The notes under the pieces are model-generated. The model was not told where the DNA came from and made no database searches. It worked only from the letters and a program-made list of their open reading frames with translations. From the NCBI RefSeq assembly GCF_000359585.1, contig NZ_APMH01000012.1, positions 1 to 64,000 of the forward strand: a stretch of 64,000 bases of DNA, given 5' to 3'. Made by a program: the position numbers and the translations under genes. Shown here piece by piece: positions 16,789-25,105 of the stretch (positions are counted from its first letter, which is position 1; every line of letters starts with the position of its first letter). The stretch is from Clostridium tyrobutyricum DSM 2637 = ATCC 25755 = JCM 11008. GTDB lineage: Bacteria; Bacillota; Clostridia; Clostridiales; Clostridiaceae.

Positions 16789-18687
16789 TTAACTAAGGTA
16801 CATTGAAAGAGTCGATTGTTGTGCATTTAATGTTTCCATTGCAGTTTCCAATTGTGTAAACTGGTTATAGTACTTAGTTTGGTCATCATTCATTCTGTCA
16901 GTTAATGTACTTATAAGAAGCTGCTGCTGATATATCTGATCGGGAAGTGTTCCTGTACCACCACCACCTGAAATACTATAGTCATCTTGAAGATTGGCAT
17001 ATTTAGTAAGTGTGCCACTGTTATAAGTACTTCCTATTACCCCTACATTACTCGTAATTATATTGCTTATTCTCTGAAAAATCCCCGATTGATTAAATTT
17101 ATCAGTTGAATTTTTACTATCAGAGGTTGTTGTAAAAAGTTTCATTATTTCATCTGCATGATTGGTAAGTGCATCTGTAAATTTAGCATCATCAACTATG
17201 CTAAGCTTTCCTCCCTGAGTAACATCGTCTGATGTATCTATTCCTATGGAATTTGAGCCTATATTCCCAAAATATAACGTAGAAACATTTTTATTATTGC
17301 TGCCTAGAACGGGACTACTAAATGCACTAGTAAGATCATTCAGCAATTGTTCCAAATTGTCATCATTTCTGAGTATGCCTTCCTTGGCTTTAGTCTCCCA
17401 GTTTGTTATATCCGTATCACTCATACTGCTTTTCTGTGAATCTGTAAGAGGTGAATAATCATAATCTTTTTTCTCAGAAAGTTTGTCCTGTATTTCTCCA
17501 ATTAGATTATTGTATTTGTCTATGAAATTTGTAATAAGATCATGTACTTTTGAAGTATCCTGAGTTACTGATATACTGACAGGATCAGTGGTTTCTTCAG
17601 TAATACTGTAGCTGACTCCATTTATAGTAAAATTATTTGAACTCTGTGTAGTATCAATATATTCGCTGGAACCTGGTTCTTTTATGCTAACTTTTGCATC
17701 AGTACCAGTTGCGGTTTTACCTGTCTCTAATCCTAGTTTATTTAAGATACCGGTATCACCAGTAACAGAAAGTGCTGCACTGCTTCCTGTAGCTGCTGTC
17801 TGAATAGAGAATTGTCCTGTAAGCTCATTAAATCTTGCAGTGACTTTACCATCTGTTCCATTTTTTATAGAATCTACAAGATCCTGAATAGTAGATGAAT
17901 CAGTTACAGTAATATCAAAAGATGAACCATTTAAAGTTAAAGAATAAGTATTAGCATCAATTCCTAATTCAGTCAATTTAGTATTTGAATTGGAAGACGC
18001 TGATATTAAATTTTTAGACTTTTCTCCTATATCGTCTATATCTGACGAAGACATTGATATAGTGTTTTCTGATGTTGAAGTAAATTTTATATAATCTTTT
18101 CCATCAGATGTTACCAAAGAAGCTGTTACTTTTCCACTCAAATCTGAGGATTTTATACTACTATTAATTTTATCTACCAACTCTGATGCCGAAGTCGATG
18201 AATCATCTAAAGTTATAGGAGTACTATTAAAAGTTATACTTCCACCTTTCCATCCAGATACATCACTTACTAAATATTGATTTCCAGAAATAGTGGCTGC
18301 CTGTGCCAGCTGATCTACTTTTATCTTATATGTCCCTGCAACTGACGTTGCTGATGCCTTTGCACTAGCTATAGTAGCATCTGAACTTGCTGCCGTCATA
18401 TTATTGTAACTATTTGAAGATAATAGATAATTAGAACTGTTTGTAACATCAAAATAGGCATTCTGAAGATCTTTTACATCCTTTATTATGCTCTGATATG
18501 CTTCCTGCCTCCACTGAATAAGCTGCTGTTGCTTCTTTGCATTATCCACCTTGGTCTGATCTGCTGTAAGCATCTTCTTTACCATTGCATCTACATCAAG
18601 ACCTGTGTTAAGTCCCGTAATTCTAAGCATGTTTCCACCACCGGCACCGGTTGTACCTACTGGCATGCTGCTTGTACTATCTGCCAT
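16789..18687 (-). CDS. fliD: Flagellar hook-associated protein 2 (filament cap)
   Basis: 632 residues. The N-terminal RITGLNTGLDVDAMVKKMLT and QQQLIQWRQEAYQSIIKDVK segments are the FliD_N signature. The centre is Ser/Thr-rich beta-type sequence (the exposed cap domains). The C-terminal helical part (LLISTLTDRMNDDQTKYYNQ, then FTQLETAMETLNAQQSTLSM) packs in the filament. Full family length. FliD pentamers cap the filament and fold incoming flagellin. It starts at ATG 18687 with GGGAGG upstream and follows fliS. Confidence 0.95.
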   Translation of the reverse strand: MADSTSSMPVGTTGAGGGNMLRITGLNTGLDVDAMVKKMLTADQTKVDNAKKQQQLIQWRQEAYQSIIKDVKDLQNAYFDVTNSSNYLLSSNSYNNMTAASSDATIASAKASATSVAGTYKIKVDQLAQAATISGNQYLVSDVSGWKGGSITFNSTPITLDDSSTSASELVDKINSSIKSSDLSGKVTASLVTSDGKDYIKFTSTSENTISMSSSDIDDIGEKSKNLISASSNSNTKLTELGIDANTYSLTLNGSSFDITVTDSSTIQDLVDSIKNGTDGKVTARFNELTGQFSIQTAATGSSAALSVTGDTGILNKLGLETGKTATGTDAKVSIKEPGSSEYIDTTQSSNNFTINGVSYSITEETTDPVSISVTQDTSKVHDLITNFIDKYNNLIGEIQDKLSEKKDYDYSPLTDSQKSSMSDTDITNWETKAKEGILRNDDNLEQLLNDLTSAFSSPVLGSNNKNVSTLYFGNIGSNSIGIDTSDDVTQGGKLSIVDDAKFTDALTNHADEIMKLFTTTSDSKNSTDKFNQSGIFQRISNIITSNVGVIGSTYNSGTLTKYANLQDDYSISGGGGTGTLPDQIYQQQLLISTLTDRMNDDQTKYYNQFTQLETAMETLNAQQSTLSMYLS

Positions 18688-18703
18688 GTTTATACCTCCC
18701 TTT

Positions 18704-18740
18704 TTTCAATTCACAATTGTTAATTCTTAACTGTGAATTA
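18704..18740. repeat. TTCACAATTGTGAA-family repeat between fliS and fliD
   Basis: AATTCACAATTGTTAATTCTTAACTGTGAATTA forms an imperfect inverted repeat and matches units seen at 19139-19163, 43352-43412, 53463-53536 and 61652-61707. It reaches the last codons of fliS. Confidence 0.6.
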
Positions 18741-19118
18741 TTTCTTTGAAACCTTGTATGCCTGTTCCCAGGTATCTTTCACATTTTCTATTAGTGGCAT
18801 TACTTCATCCATTATAGCTGCATCTTTGTTCATATTGGCATCTGTAAGTCTTCTCACTATAAAGTCATATACACTCATAAGGGATTGTCCCCAATTTCCT
18901 GCTTTGGACACATCAAGTGTTGCTATGAGTTCATAAAATATATTTTCAGCCTTTACTATATTTTCGTGTGCTTTGTTTATATCTTTATCAAGTATTGCCT
19001 GTCTTCCTATCTTGGCAAATCTAACTGCACCATCTACCAGCATTAAGAGCAGCTGATCCTTTGATGCATAATTTACACTGTTGTTCCTATATGTGCTATA
19101 ACCATTGGCTGCATACAT
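18738..19118 (-). CDS. fliS: Flagellin export chaperone
   Basis: A 126-residue four-helix protein. MYAANGYSTYRNNSVNYASK followed by QLLLMLVDGAVRFAKIGRQA is the FliS signature, and SLMSVYDFIVRRLTDANMNK is the conserved third helix. FliS binds the C-terminal D0 region of flagellin to prevent polymerisation in the cytoplasm and, in Bacillus, frees FliW to inhibit CsrA. It lies in the flgM-to-fliT gene series. The start has AGGAGGCC upstream. Confidence 0.95.
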   Translation of the reverse strand: MYAANGYSTYRNNSVNYASKDQLLLMLVDGAVRFAKIGRQAILDKDINKAHENIVKAENIFYELIATLDVSKAGNWGQSLMSVYDFIVRRLTDANMNKDAAIMDEVMPLIENVKDTWEQAYKVSKK

Positions 19119-19135
19119 ATATTAGGCCTCCTTTT

Positions 19136-19166
19136 TTCAATTCGCAATTGTGAATTGTGAATCATT
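19136..19166. repeat. Short inverted repeat upstream of fliS-adjacent gene end
   Basis: CAATTCGCAATTGTGAATTGTGAATCA belongs to the same AATTGTGAATT family as 18704-18740. It overlaps the 3' end of the small gene ending at 19162. Confidence 0.5.
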
Positions 19167-19461
19167 TCTTAACGTCCAGTATATTTCCTCTTTTATCGTC
19201 TTTTGAAATAGTTTCTCCTTCTCCCTTGAAGGCATTTACTTTTACTTCTTCCACTTTACTAGCCTCTACAAAAATACGCTTTTTATTTTTGCCTTTATAT
19301 TTGCTTAGTTCTTTTTCAAAATCTCCATGTTTGTCCTTGCCTCTGTCCTTGTAGTCTTTGTTTATGACTATTCCAGTTTTATTGTGAACTTTTCCTGCAC
19401 TTGTAGTTTCTTTTATTCTCTGTCTTACATCAGGGTCTATCTTATTTAATCTGAATTCCAT
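19162..19461 (-). CDS. Small charged protein in the flagellar operon, function unknown
   Basis: 99 residues, very hydrophilic (about a quarter Lys/Arg), no membrane segment. MEFRLNKIDPDVRQRIKETT at the start and FVEASKVEEVKVNAFKGEGE near the end show no domain I know. Start chosen at ATG 19461, which has GGGGGA 8 nt upstream; an in-frame TTG at 19476 would overlap that site. It sits between flaG and fliS, so a flagellar role is likely from position only. Confidence 0.6.
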   Translation of the reverse strand: MEFRLNKIDPDVRQRIKETTSAGKVHNKTGIVINKDYKDRGKDKHGDFEKELSKYKGKNKKRIFVEASKVEEVKVNAFKGEGETISKDDKRGNILDVKK

Positions 19462-19476
19462 AATAAATTCCCCCAA

Positions 19477-19851
19477 TCAAGCTTTCTTGTCCATAAAAAA
19501 ACCGGACAGTTCACAAAATTTTTCCACCATGTCTATTAATTTTTTTGGAGGTACTTCACGCACTACCTTGTTTGTGTCATCATCTACTACCTGTACTACT
19601 ACGTCATTGAATTTTCCATATATCTCAAATTTAAGATGTGTCTGTGTATCATCCAGTATTTTATTTGCATGATCCACAGCATCTTTTGTACTTTTAGCCG
19701 TTGTATTTTTTCCATCTCTGTTTTGTAATGCCTTCTGATCCACATTAATATTATTTGTTGAGGATATATCCCCTGAAACTTTAGCAGTTTCAATAGATGC
19801 ATTTAATTCCAAAGGCTGTCGTCCTCCTTGACTCATACCCATAACTTCCAT
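19477..19851 (-). CDS. flaG: FlaG family protein
   Basis: 124 residues. The C-terminal half, HLKFEIYGKFNDVVVQVVDD followed by TNKVVREVPPKKLIDMVEKF, is the FlaG domain; the N-terminus is a variable linker. FlaG influences filament length in several bacteria and normally lies beside fliD/fliS, as here. ATG 19851 is preferred to GTG 19860, because AGAGGTG is the ribosome site for the former and overlaps the latter. Confidence 0.85.
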   Translation of the reverse strand: MEVMGMSQGGRQPLELNASIETAKVSGDISSTNNINVDQKALQNRDGKNTTAKSTKDAVDHANKILDDTQTHLKFEIYGKFNDVVVQVVDDDTNKVVREVPPKKLIDMVEKFCELSGFFMDKKA

Positions 19852-19882
19852 GCTAAACACCTCTTTTATAATTTACACTATT

Positions 19883-20098
19883 CTATTTTTTAAATTTCTT
19901 TAATACGCTCATATCCCTTGCAAGAGCATTTTTATTTTCCATTTCCACTTCTTTGTAAAGTTCTTTTCTAAGTATCTTTACACTTTTAGGTGCAGATATG
20001 GATAACTTTACCGTACCGTCTTCAATTCTTGAAACTGTTATCTCTATATCATCACCTATGAGAAGTGATTCTCCTTTTTTCCTGCTTATTACCAACAA
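19883..20098 (-). CDS. csrA: Carbon storage regulator, RNA-binding translational repressor
   Basis: 71 residues with the complete CsrA core: [39 protein letters not shown]. It binds GGA motifs in RNA hairpins; in Bacillus its main target is the flagellin mRNA leader, and a matching hairpin is present here at 16255-16270. The start codon is TTG at 20098, immediately after the fliW stop, with GGGGGAAG upstream. That site itself contains GGA, so self-repression is conceivable. FliW, encoded just upstream, is its allosteric antagonist. Confidence 0.95.
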   Translation of the reverse strand: MLVISRKKGESLLIGDDIEITVSRIEDGTVKLSISAPKSVKILRKELYKEVEMENKNALARDMSVLKKFKK

Positions 20099-20530
20099 TT
20101 AAACTTCCCCCTTAAACAGTGGGTATTTTATTGGATAATCTACATTATCCAGTATTAATTGTTCCCCAATCTTGTCATTTGTATTTATAACTATGGGAGC
20201 TTTCAAGTTAATTGTTATATTTTCAAGTTTTGAATTCAGGGTTACTGTATTTACTACAAGTACATCCTTGTTATCCTTTATATTCAGTTCAGACATCTTG
20301 TCATCATCTATATCAAATTCATAGTTTTTACATGCATTGAATGGTGAAGCTACTACAATGCCTATATCTGTATCTTCAATTGATTGAAGTATACCAAAAA
20401 GACTGTTCTCCTCTGCAGGTACTAAAATAAATTTCTCTAATTTATCAAAACCAGGAATTCCCTTTTTAAAAATTATTACATCTTTTTCTTCATAATTGAG
20501 AACTCCATGGTATTTTGTTTTTAACTCCAT
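20099..20530 (-). CDS. fliW: Flagellar assembly factor FliW, CsrA antagonist
   Basis: 143 residues. KKGIPGFDKLEKFILVPAEE and FGILQSIEDTDIGIVVASPF are the FliW signature, and the NTVTLNSKLENITINLKAPI segment closes the beta barrel. FliW binds either flagellin or CsrA, linking flagellin translation to filament assembly. Its stop abuts the csrA TTG start, so the two are translationally coupled at equal dosage. Follows flgL by 11 nt. Confidence 0.95.
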   Translation of the reverse strand: MELKTKYHGVLNYEEKDVIIFKKGIPGFDKLEKFILVPAEENSLFGILQSIEDTDIGIVVASPFNACKNYEFDIDDDKMSELNIKDNKDVLVVNTVTLNSKLENITINLKAPIVINTNDKIGEQLILDNVDYPIKYPLFKGEV

Positions 20531-20541
20531 AATTTACTCCT

Positions 20542-21945
20542 TTAACTCAGGTAATTCATAAGTGTAGGTTGCATTACTTTTGCTGCCGTTTGGAGACAGG
20601 CCTGATATACTGTAATCATTGTAGAATATTCTATAGTCTTTTGTGTCAAATCTATATCCTCGGTTTGTGAGAGAGTCTCTTGAATATTCAATTTTGATGA
20701 TTGATTCTGATCCTGAAGTGCCTCCATTCTCTTTTCCTTTGCACCTATCTGGGAACGTACTTTAAGTAATCCTTTTGAGGCTGCATCAATGTCAGTAAGA
20801 TCCTGATTTGTAAGTTCCTGTGTTGCAGCATCCTCATCGGTTTTCCATGCGTAATAATGCGCTGTTCCATCTGAATCAACTACCTTTTCAGCACCTTCTG
20901 TAGTAGCTGGAACTTCTGTGGTTGTATCAAGTACCTGTCCTGCAAGATGATGTTGAATTCTATTCATAAGTGCCTTTACAGTATCATCATTAATGGCATT
21001 GTTGTTGTTTTCTCCATACTGCATAACACTTGATGCAGTAGCATTGTAGTCAAGCACTACTCCCTGGGAAACTTCTATAGTCTTGTCTGCTCCTATGTTT
21101 GCCATGTCCACATTGGAAAGCTGATTTCCATTTACTTTTGCCATATCAGTTATACTTGTAGATACCTTTATATCATCACTGCTGTTTACTGCCAGGAATT
21201 TTATATTGCCATCATTGGTTTTAACTACACTTACACTGTCTTTAAGATCAGACTGCTGGATTTTATTATTTAAATCCTTCACTACGTCATCTACAGTTTC
21301 CTTCCCATCTGATGTGTCCAAAGTATTTACATTAACTTCTGTAGGATTAGATGGATCTTCTGGATTTTCCATAGTAAATTTTATAGTTTGGTTACTCCAA
21401 TTGGATATATCAAATCCGCTTGAAACAACTTCAGGAATGGAGTCTACCACATTGCCCTTGGCATCTGCATATTCAATGGATACATTTCCGTCTTCATCAG
21501 TTGTAGTTGTAACTGGTTTTGAAAGTCCCTGCGTACCACCGAATATGTACTCTCCTCCCAAATTTGTATTTAAAATCTGTGCGAACTGTGCTACATACTG
21601 TTTTACTTCATCATTTACCTTGTCTCTTTCATCCTGGGTATATCCTGCATCTCCTGCCTTTACAAGATCACTTCTTACATTGGTAAGAACTGTTCCAAGC
21701 TGTCCCAGTGTAGTATCTGTAGTCTCCATCCAACTTAGTGAAGAAGTTATATTTGAATAATACTGGTTTGTCGCATTCAATGAAGTCTGCATCTGCATGG
21801 ATCTTTCAACATTCAGCGGATCATCTGAAGGCTTCGAAAAGTTCTTCATGGAAGACACCTGCTGCTGAACTTTGCTTAGATTCTGTAAATTTCTCTGCAT
21901 ATCCACAAGAAAATTATTGGATATGGACTTGTTTGTTATTCTCAC
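20542..21945 (-). CDS. flgL: Flagellar hook-associated protein 3
   Basis: 467 residues. MRITNKSISNNFLVDMQRNL, MKNFSKPSDDPLNVERSMQM and EYIFGGTQG are FlgL hallmarks. The C-terminus VYQACLQTAAKVMQPTLMNY is the D0 helix shared with flagellin. A long Thr/Asp-rich insert (about 150-370) makes it larger than the roughly 300 residues of many FlgL proteins. It joins hook to filament together with FlgK. Confidence 0.93.
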   Translation of the reverse strand: MRITNKSISNNFLVDMQRNLQNLSKVQQQVSSMKNFSKPSDDPLNVERSMQMQTSLNATNQYYSNITSSLSWMETTDTTLGQLGTVLTNVRSDLVKAGDAGYTQDERDKVNDEVKQYVAQFAQILNTNLGGEYIFGGTQGLSKPVTTTTDEDGNVSIEYADAKGNVVDSIPEVVSSGFDISNWSNQTIKFTMENPEDPSNPTEVNVNTLDTSDGKETVDDVVKDLNNKIQQSDLKDSVSVVKTNDGNIKFLAVNSSDDIKVSTSITDMAKVNGNQLSNVDMANIGADKTIEVSQGVVLDYNATASSVMQYGENNNNAINDDTVKALMNRIQHHLAGQVLDTTTEVPATTEGAEKVVDSDGTAHYYAWKTDEDAATQELTNQDLTDIDAASKGLLKVRSQIGAKEKRMEALQDQNQSSKLNIQETLSQTEDIDLTQKTIEYSTMITVYQACLQTAAKVMQPTLMNYLS

Positions 21946-21957
21946 TATTTATCCCCC

Positions 21958-22141
21958 CACTTTTTCAAAGTTCAATTATCAAAGTTCAGAGTTCAATTAC
22001 TAAAACTTCGTCAAAGTTCAAATATCAAATATCACATAACAAATTTGGTAGATTTTCGTCTATGACGAAAATCTTCATTTTTTGTTCTTTGTTCTCTGCA
22101 CTTTGTTCTTTATCTCTGTTCTCTGTTCTTTGAACTTTGTT
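21958..22141. repeat. Intergenic hairpin repeat, copy 1 (between flgK and flgL)
   Basis: AT-rich, composed of CAAAGTTCA-type units on the left and TTTGAACTTTG/GTTCTTTG-type units on the right, so the whole element is a degenerate inverted repeat. At its centre a perfect hairpin GATTTTCGTC (22051-22060)/GACGAAAATC (22064-22073) has the 3-nt loop TAT. Same orientation and core as the copies at 24030-24216 and 47175-47340. Confidence 0.75.
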
Positions 22142-22143
22142 AT

Positions 22144-24015
22144 TTATCTCTTAAGTCCGTTTATTACAACATCCAAAAGTTCATCTACCGTAGATATCAT
22201 CTTGGCATTCGCCTGATAGCAGTGCTGGAACTGAATGAGGTTTGTCATCTCTTCATCCATTGATACACCTGAAACAGATTCTCTTGACTGACTGAAATTG
22301 GAAAGTTGTGTAGTTTCATAAGTTACCATGTTCTTTGATTCCTGCTCGTCACTTCCAATTTTATTTACCAGGTCATCATAGTAATTGTCAACTGTAGAAC
22401 CACCTACAGCATTTCCAATGGAATATACATTGCCAAGATCACTGTTTGAAGTGAAAATACTTTTAACAAGGTCGCTTCTGTCATCTCTGGTAGAAGTACC
22501 ATCATCACTAGTTATGTTTACTCCTGAAATATTCATAAGGCTGTTGGCAAGTTGTGCTACAGCAAGAGCCCTGTTTCCGTCTGTAGTAGAGCCTACTGCA
22601 TCGCCATTTGAATCATATCTGCTGGCTACCTTTATTTTGGATGGATCATTTAGTATGGCTACATTCAAAGTTATATTAGCTGCTGTTATATTGTTTTCAT
22701 CAGTTACAGAATACTTTGAAGAATCCTTCTGGTCTCCATTTACAAAGAAATTGTTTATGCCGCCTTCTCCTGAACCATCTGTAGGATTGTCCACTACAAA
22801 AGTACTGCTCTGACTTATTATTGCATTTACGGAAAGTGCAAGAGATTTTGCAAATTTATTGAAAGTATCCTGATATTCATCTACTTTACTTTGAACTGAC
22901 ATATACCCTTTGAGTTCCCCTGCAGGTGGTTTGAAAAGTGCCAGCTTATCAAAATCAACTGTTTTACCATTTTCAAGATTGCCATCTATAGTGTTTTTGC
23001 CATCTACACTATAGGCAGCTCCGTTACTATCCGACCACAACACCCTGCACTCGTCAAGTTCCTTTGCCTGATCCTCTGTCATATTTACAGTTAAAGTAAC
23101 CTTATTGTCATCTGTAGTTGTATCTCCCTTTTTATAATAGGTAACACTATATTTCCCGTCACTTACTTTCTCTATACTGGATACATAAGAAAATGTGGAT
23201 GCCTGGGTACCTGAAGAATTTACCGTCTGTACTATATTTACAGGATTTCCATCTAAACCTATAGGTGCCTTTCCATTGTCACCATCAACTTTACTTGTAG
23301 AACTATCTGCTGTAGTTACATTGATACCGTTATTGTCCGTCTCCGTAATGCTTATTCCAAATTCATTGCTCAATTTATCCAGTATCAAGTCCCTACTGTC
23401 CATAAGATCATTTGGATTCTGACCTGATATGGTTACACTCTGTATTTGCTGGTTCAGCTGATTAAGCTGCTTTATATATCCATTTACAGTACCTATGGTG
23501 CTTTTAAGTTCCGTATTGGTATCAGTTTTAATTTTTGTAAGCTGTGAGGACACATTGTTCAGGTCATTTGTAAGCTGGTATGCCTGCTGGGCTACTGTGC
23601 TTGCATTTTGAGAAGATGTGGATAAACTCTGCCATGATGTGAAGAATCCACTCATAAGGCTGGATATGCTTGTATCCGTTGGCTCGTTGAGTACATTTTC
23701 CACCTGGCTTAAGATTTTATCCTGCGCTGAATACTGACCGCTTATACTGTTTTGTGTCCTGAACTGATAGTCTAGAAAGCTGTCCCTTATCCTCTGTATG
23801 GATTCAACAGTTACTCCAGTACCAAGCTGTCCTGCACCTGCTGCCCCATTCATGCTTGGCATTGTATATGGAGTAGTAGTAACCATATTTGCCCTCTGCC
23901 TTGAATATCCATCTGTATTTGCATTTGCTATATTGTGAGATGTTACGTTTATTGCTGTCTGCTGTGAAAAAAGTCCGCTCTTTGCCGTATTGAATATGGA
24001 AAATAAACCGGGCAT
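22144..24015 (-). CDS. flgK: Flagellar hook-associated protein 1
   Basis: 623 residues. The N-terminal rod/hook motif is textbook: AINVTSHNIANANTDGYSRQ after FNTAKSGLFSQ. The C-terminus has EEMTNLIQFQHCYQANAKMI and STVDELLDVVINGLKR, the conserved FlgK D0 helix. The middle is variable Ser/Thr/Asp-rich sequence. Forms the first hook-filament junction ring. It is bracketed by two similar intergenic repeats in direct orientation (copies 1 and 2). Confidence 0.95.
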   Translation of the reverse strand: MPGLFSIFNTAKSGLFSQQTAINVTSHNIANANTDGYSRQRANMVTTTPYTMPSMNGAAGAGQLGTGVTVESIQRIRDSFLDYQFRTQNSISGQYSAQDKILSQVENVLNEPTDTSISSLMSGFFTSWQSLSTSSQNASTVAQQAYQLTNDLNNVSSQLTKIKTDTNTELKSTIGTVNGYIKQLNQLNQQIQSVTISGQNPNDLMDSRDLILDKLSNEFGISITETDNNGINVTTADSSTSKVDGDNGKAPIGLDGNPVNIVQTVNSSGTQASTFSYVSSIEKVSDGKYSVTYYKKGDTTTDDNKVTLTVNMTEDQAKELDECRVLWSDSNGAAYSVDGKNTIDGNLENGKTVDFDKLALFKPPAGELKGYMSVQSKVDEYQDTFNKFAKSLALSVNAIISQSSTFVVDNPTDGSGEGGINNFFVNGDQKDSSKYSVTDENNITAANITLNVAILNDPSKIKVASRYDSNGDAVGSTTDGNRALAVAQLANSLMNISGVNITSDDGTSTRDDRSDLVKSIFTSNSDLGNVYSIGNAVGGSTVDNYYDDLVNKIGSDEQESKNMVTYETTQLSNFSQSRESVSGVSMDEEMTNLIQFQHCYQANAKMISTVDELLDVVINGLKR

Positions 24016-24029
24016 TTAATAACCCCTCC

Positions 24030-24216
24030 TTTTTTAAAGTTTAGAGTTCAAAGTTCAAATAACAATTAAGATTCAAAGTTCAATTATCAAAGCTTCATCA
24101 AAGTTAAAATTTCAAATTTGGTGGATTTTCGTCTGCGACGAAAATCTTCATTTTTTGTTCTTTGTTCTTTGCACTTTGAACTTTATTCCCTGTTATCTGT
24201 TCTTTGAACTTTGTTC
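24030..24216. repeat. Intergenic hairpin repeat, copy 2 (between flgN and flgK)
   Basis: Same arrangement as copy 1, with central hairpin GATTTTCGTC (24124-24133)/GACGAAAATC (24137-24146) and loop TGC. Flanking CAAAGTTCA and TTTGAACTTTG units are shared. It runs in the same direction as copy 1, about 2.1 kb away. Confidence 0.75.
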
Positions 24217-24219
24217 TTT

Positions 24220-24621
24220 TTATTTGTTTCTTCCAAGTGCATTGTATGTTGCAGGCTGCCTTCCTGGATTAATTGCCCGCAGCATCTGTGTAGTAAATCC
24301 AAGCCATTGTTTTATAAGTGCCTCGTTTGTGTCCTTTTGAAACTGTATTTTTTCGAGAATATCCACTATTTCTTCATATAATTTTCCCAGATTTTCATCT
24401 TCTGACTCTCTGATTACTTCTCTCATGGATCTGTTTCCCGTAATCTTTCTTCTCTCGATTTCACACTTTGCAACACTCTTGCTGTTGCTCTCTATAACCT
24501 TTACTATTTTATCAAGAGAAAAGGCTTCCCTTTTTATAAGATATCTATTTTGATCAACTAAAGATGCATATAGTTTTTTGAGTACGTCATATTCATCAGA
24601 CATAATTTCACTTAATTCCAT
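24220..24621 (-). CDS. flgN: FlgN-type flagellar chaperone
   Basis: 133 residues, helical. YDVLKKLYASLVDQNRYLIK at the N-terminus and KIQFQKDTNEALIKQWLGFT near the C-terminus fit FlgN, the export chaperone for FlgK and FlgL, whose genes follow directly. It is 6 nt after flgM, the usual flgM-flgN-flgK-flgL order. Start ATG 24621 chosen; a weaker alternative is ATG 24603. Confidence 0.8.
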   Translation of the reverse strand: MELSEIMSDEYDVLKKLYASLVDQNRYLIKREAFSLDKIVKVIESNSKSVAKCEIERRKITGNRSMREVIRESEDENLGKLYEEIVDILEKIQFQKDTNEALIKQWLGFTTQMLRAINPGRQPATYNALGRNK

Positions 24622-24627
24622 ACTTCT

Positions 24628-24900
24628 CTATACCTGACCTTTCATATTATCCAGTATTTTCTGTGCTACAAGTTTGGCATCTACCTTGTAAGTGCCGTTT
24701 GATATCGCCTTCTTTATACTTTCAACCTTGTCTTTAGAATCTATAATCCTGTCATCCGGCATATAAGAGCTTAAACTCTTTCCCATTGATGATATTTGAA
24801 TGGAATCTCTATTTTCTGCTTTAGCTGTCAAATCGTTTCTTTTATTGACTTCTCTATAAAGATTTATTATATTGTTTGAGTTGATTCCATTAATCTTCAT
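24628..24900 (-). CDS. flgM: Anti-sigma-D factor
   Basis: 90 residues. The N-terminal KINGINSNNIINLYREVNKR and the C-terminal DSKDKVESIKKAISNGTYKV then DAKLVAQKILDNM are the FlgM pattern (disordered N-terminus, helical sigma-binding C-terminus). It holds sigma-D inactive until the hook-basal body can export it. Start ATG 24900 (AGGGGTG upstream) preferred over GTG 24909. Transcribed from the sigma-D promoter at 24952-24978, making a feedback loop. Confidence 0.88.
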   Translation of the reverse strand: MKINGINSNNIINLYREVNKRNDLTAKAENRDSIQISSMGKSLSSYMPDDRIIDSKDKVESIKKAISNGTYKVDAKLVAQKILDNMKGQV

Positions 24901-24951
24901 AAAATACACCCCTAACTTTTTATTTCAAAGTTTTATATATTGCTATTAGTA

Positions 24952-24978
24952 TTATCGATTATAATCAATTAATATTTA
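24952..24978 (-). promoter_or_regulatory. Sigma-D promoter of the flgM operon
   Basis: Minus strand TAAA (24978-24975), 15-nt spacer, ATCGATAA (24959-24952). Same spacing as the flagellin promoter. Expected to drive flgM, flgN, flgK, flgL, fliW, csrA, flaG, fliS and fliD. Confidence 0.75.
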
Positions 24979-25060
24979 TAGTATTTTATTCAATTAATAT
25001 TTATATTGTCAGTTAATCTTGTATGTTAATACAATAGTTAATCTAATTATAATTTCAATT

Positions 25061-25100
25061 AAAAAACAGTATATTTAGAAATTCCTTTCCAAATATACTG
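25061..25100 (-). terminator. Intrinsic terminator after fliY
   Basis: CAGTATATTT (25067-25076) pairs with AAATATACTG (25091-25100); on the minus strand a run of six T follows. It closes the chemotaxis/fliM-fliY transcript. Confidence 0.85.
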
Positions 25101-25105
25101 GTGAA

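Noticed and set aside
21206-21760. 184-codon plus-strand frame opposite flgL
   Set aside because: Mirror of the Thr/Asp-rich flgL codons; low-complexity Ser/Thr/Val sequence with no ribosome site.
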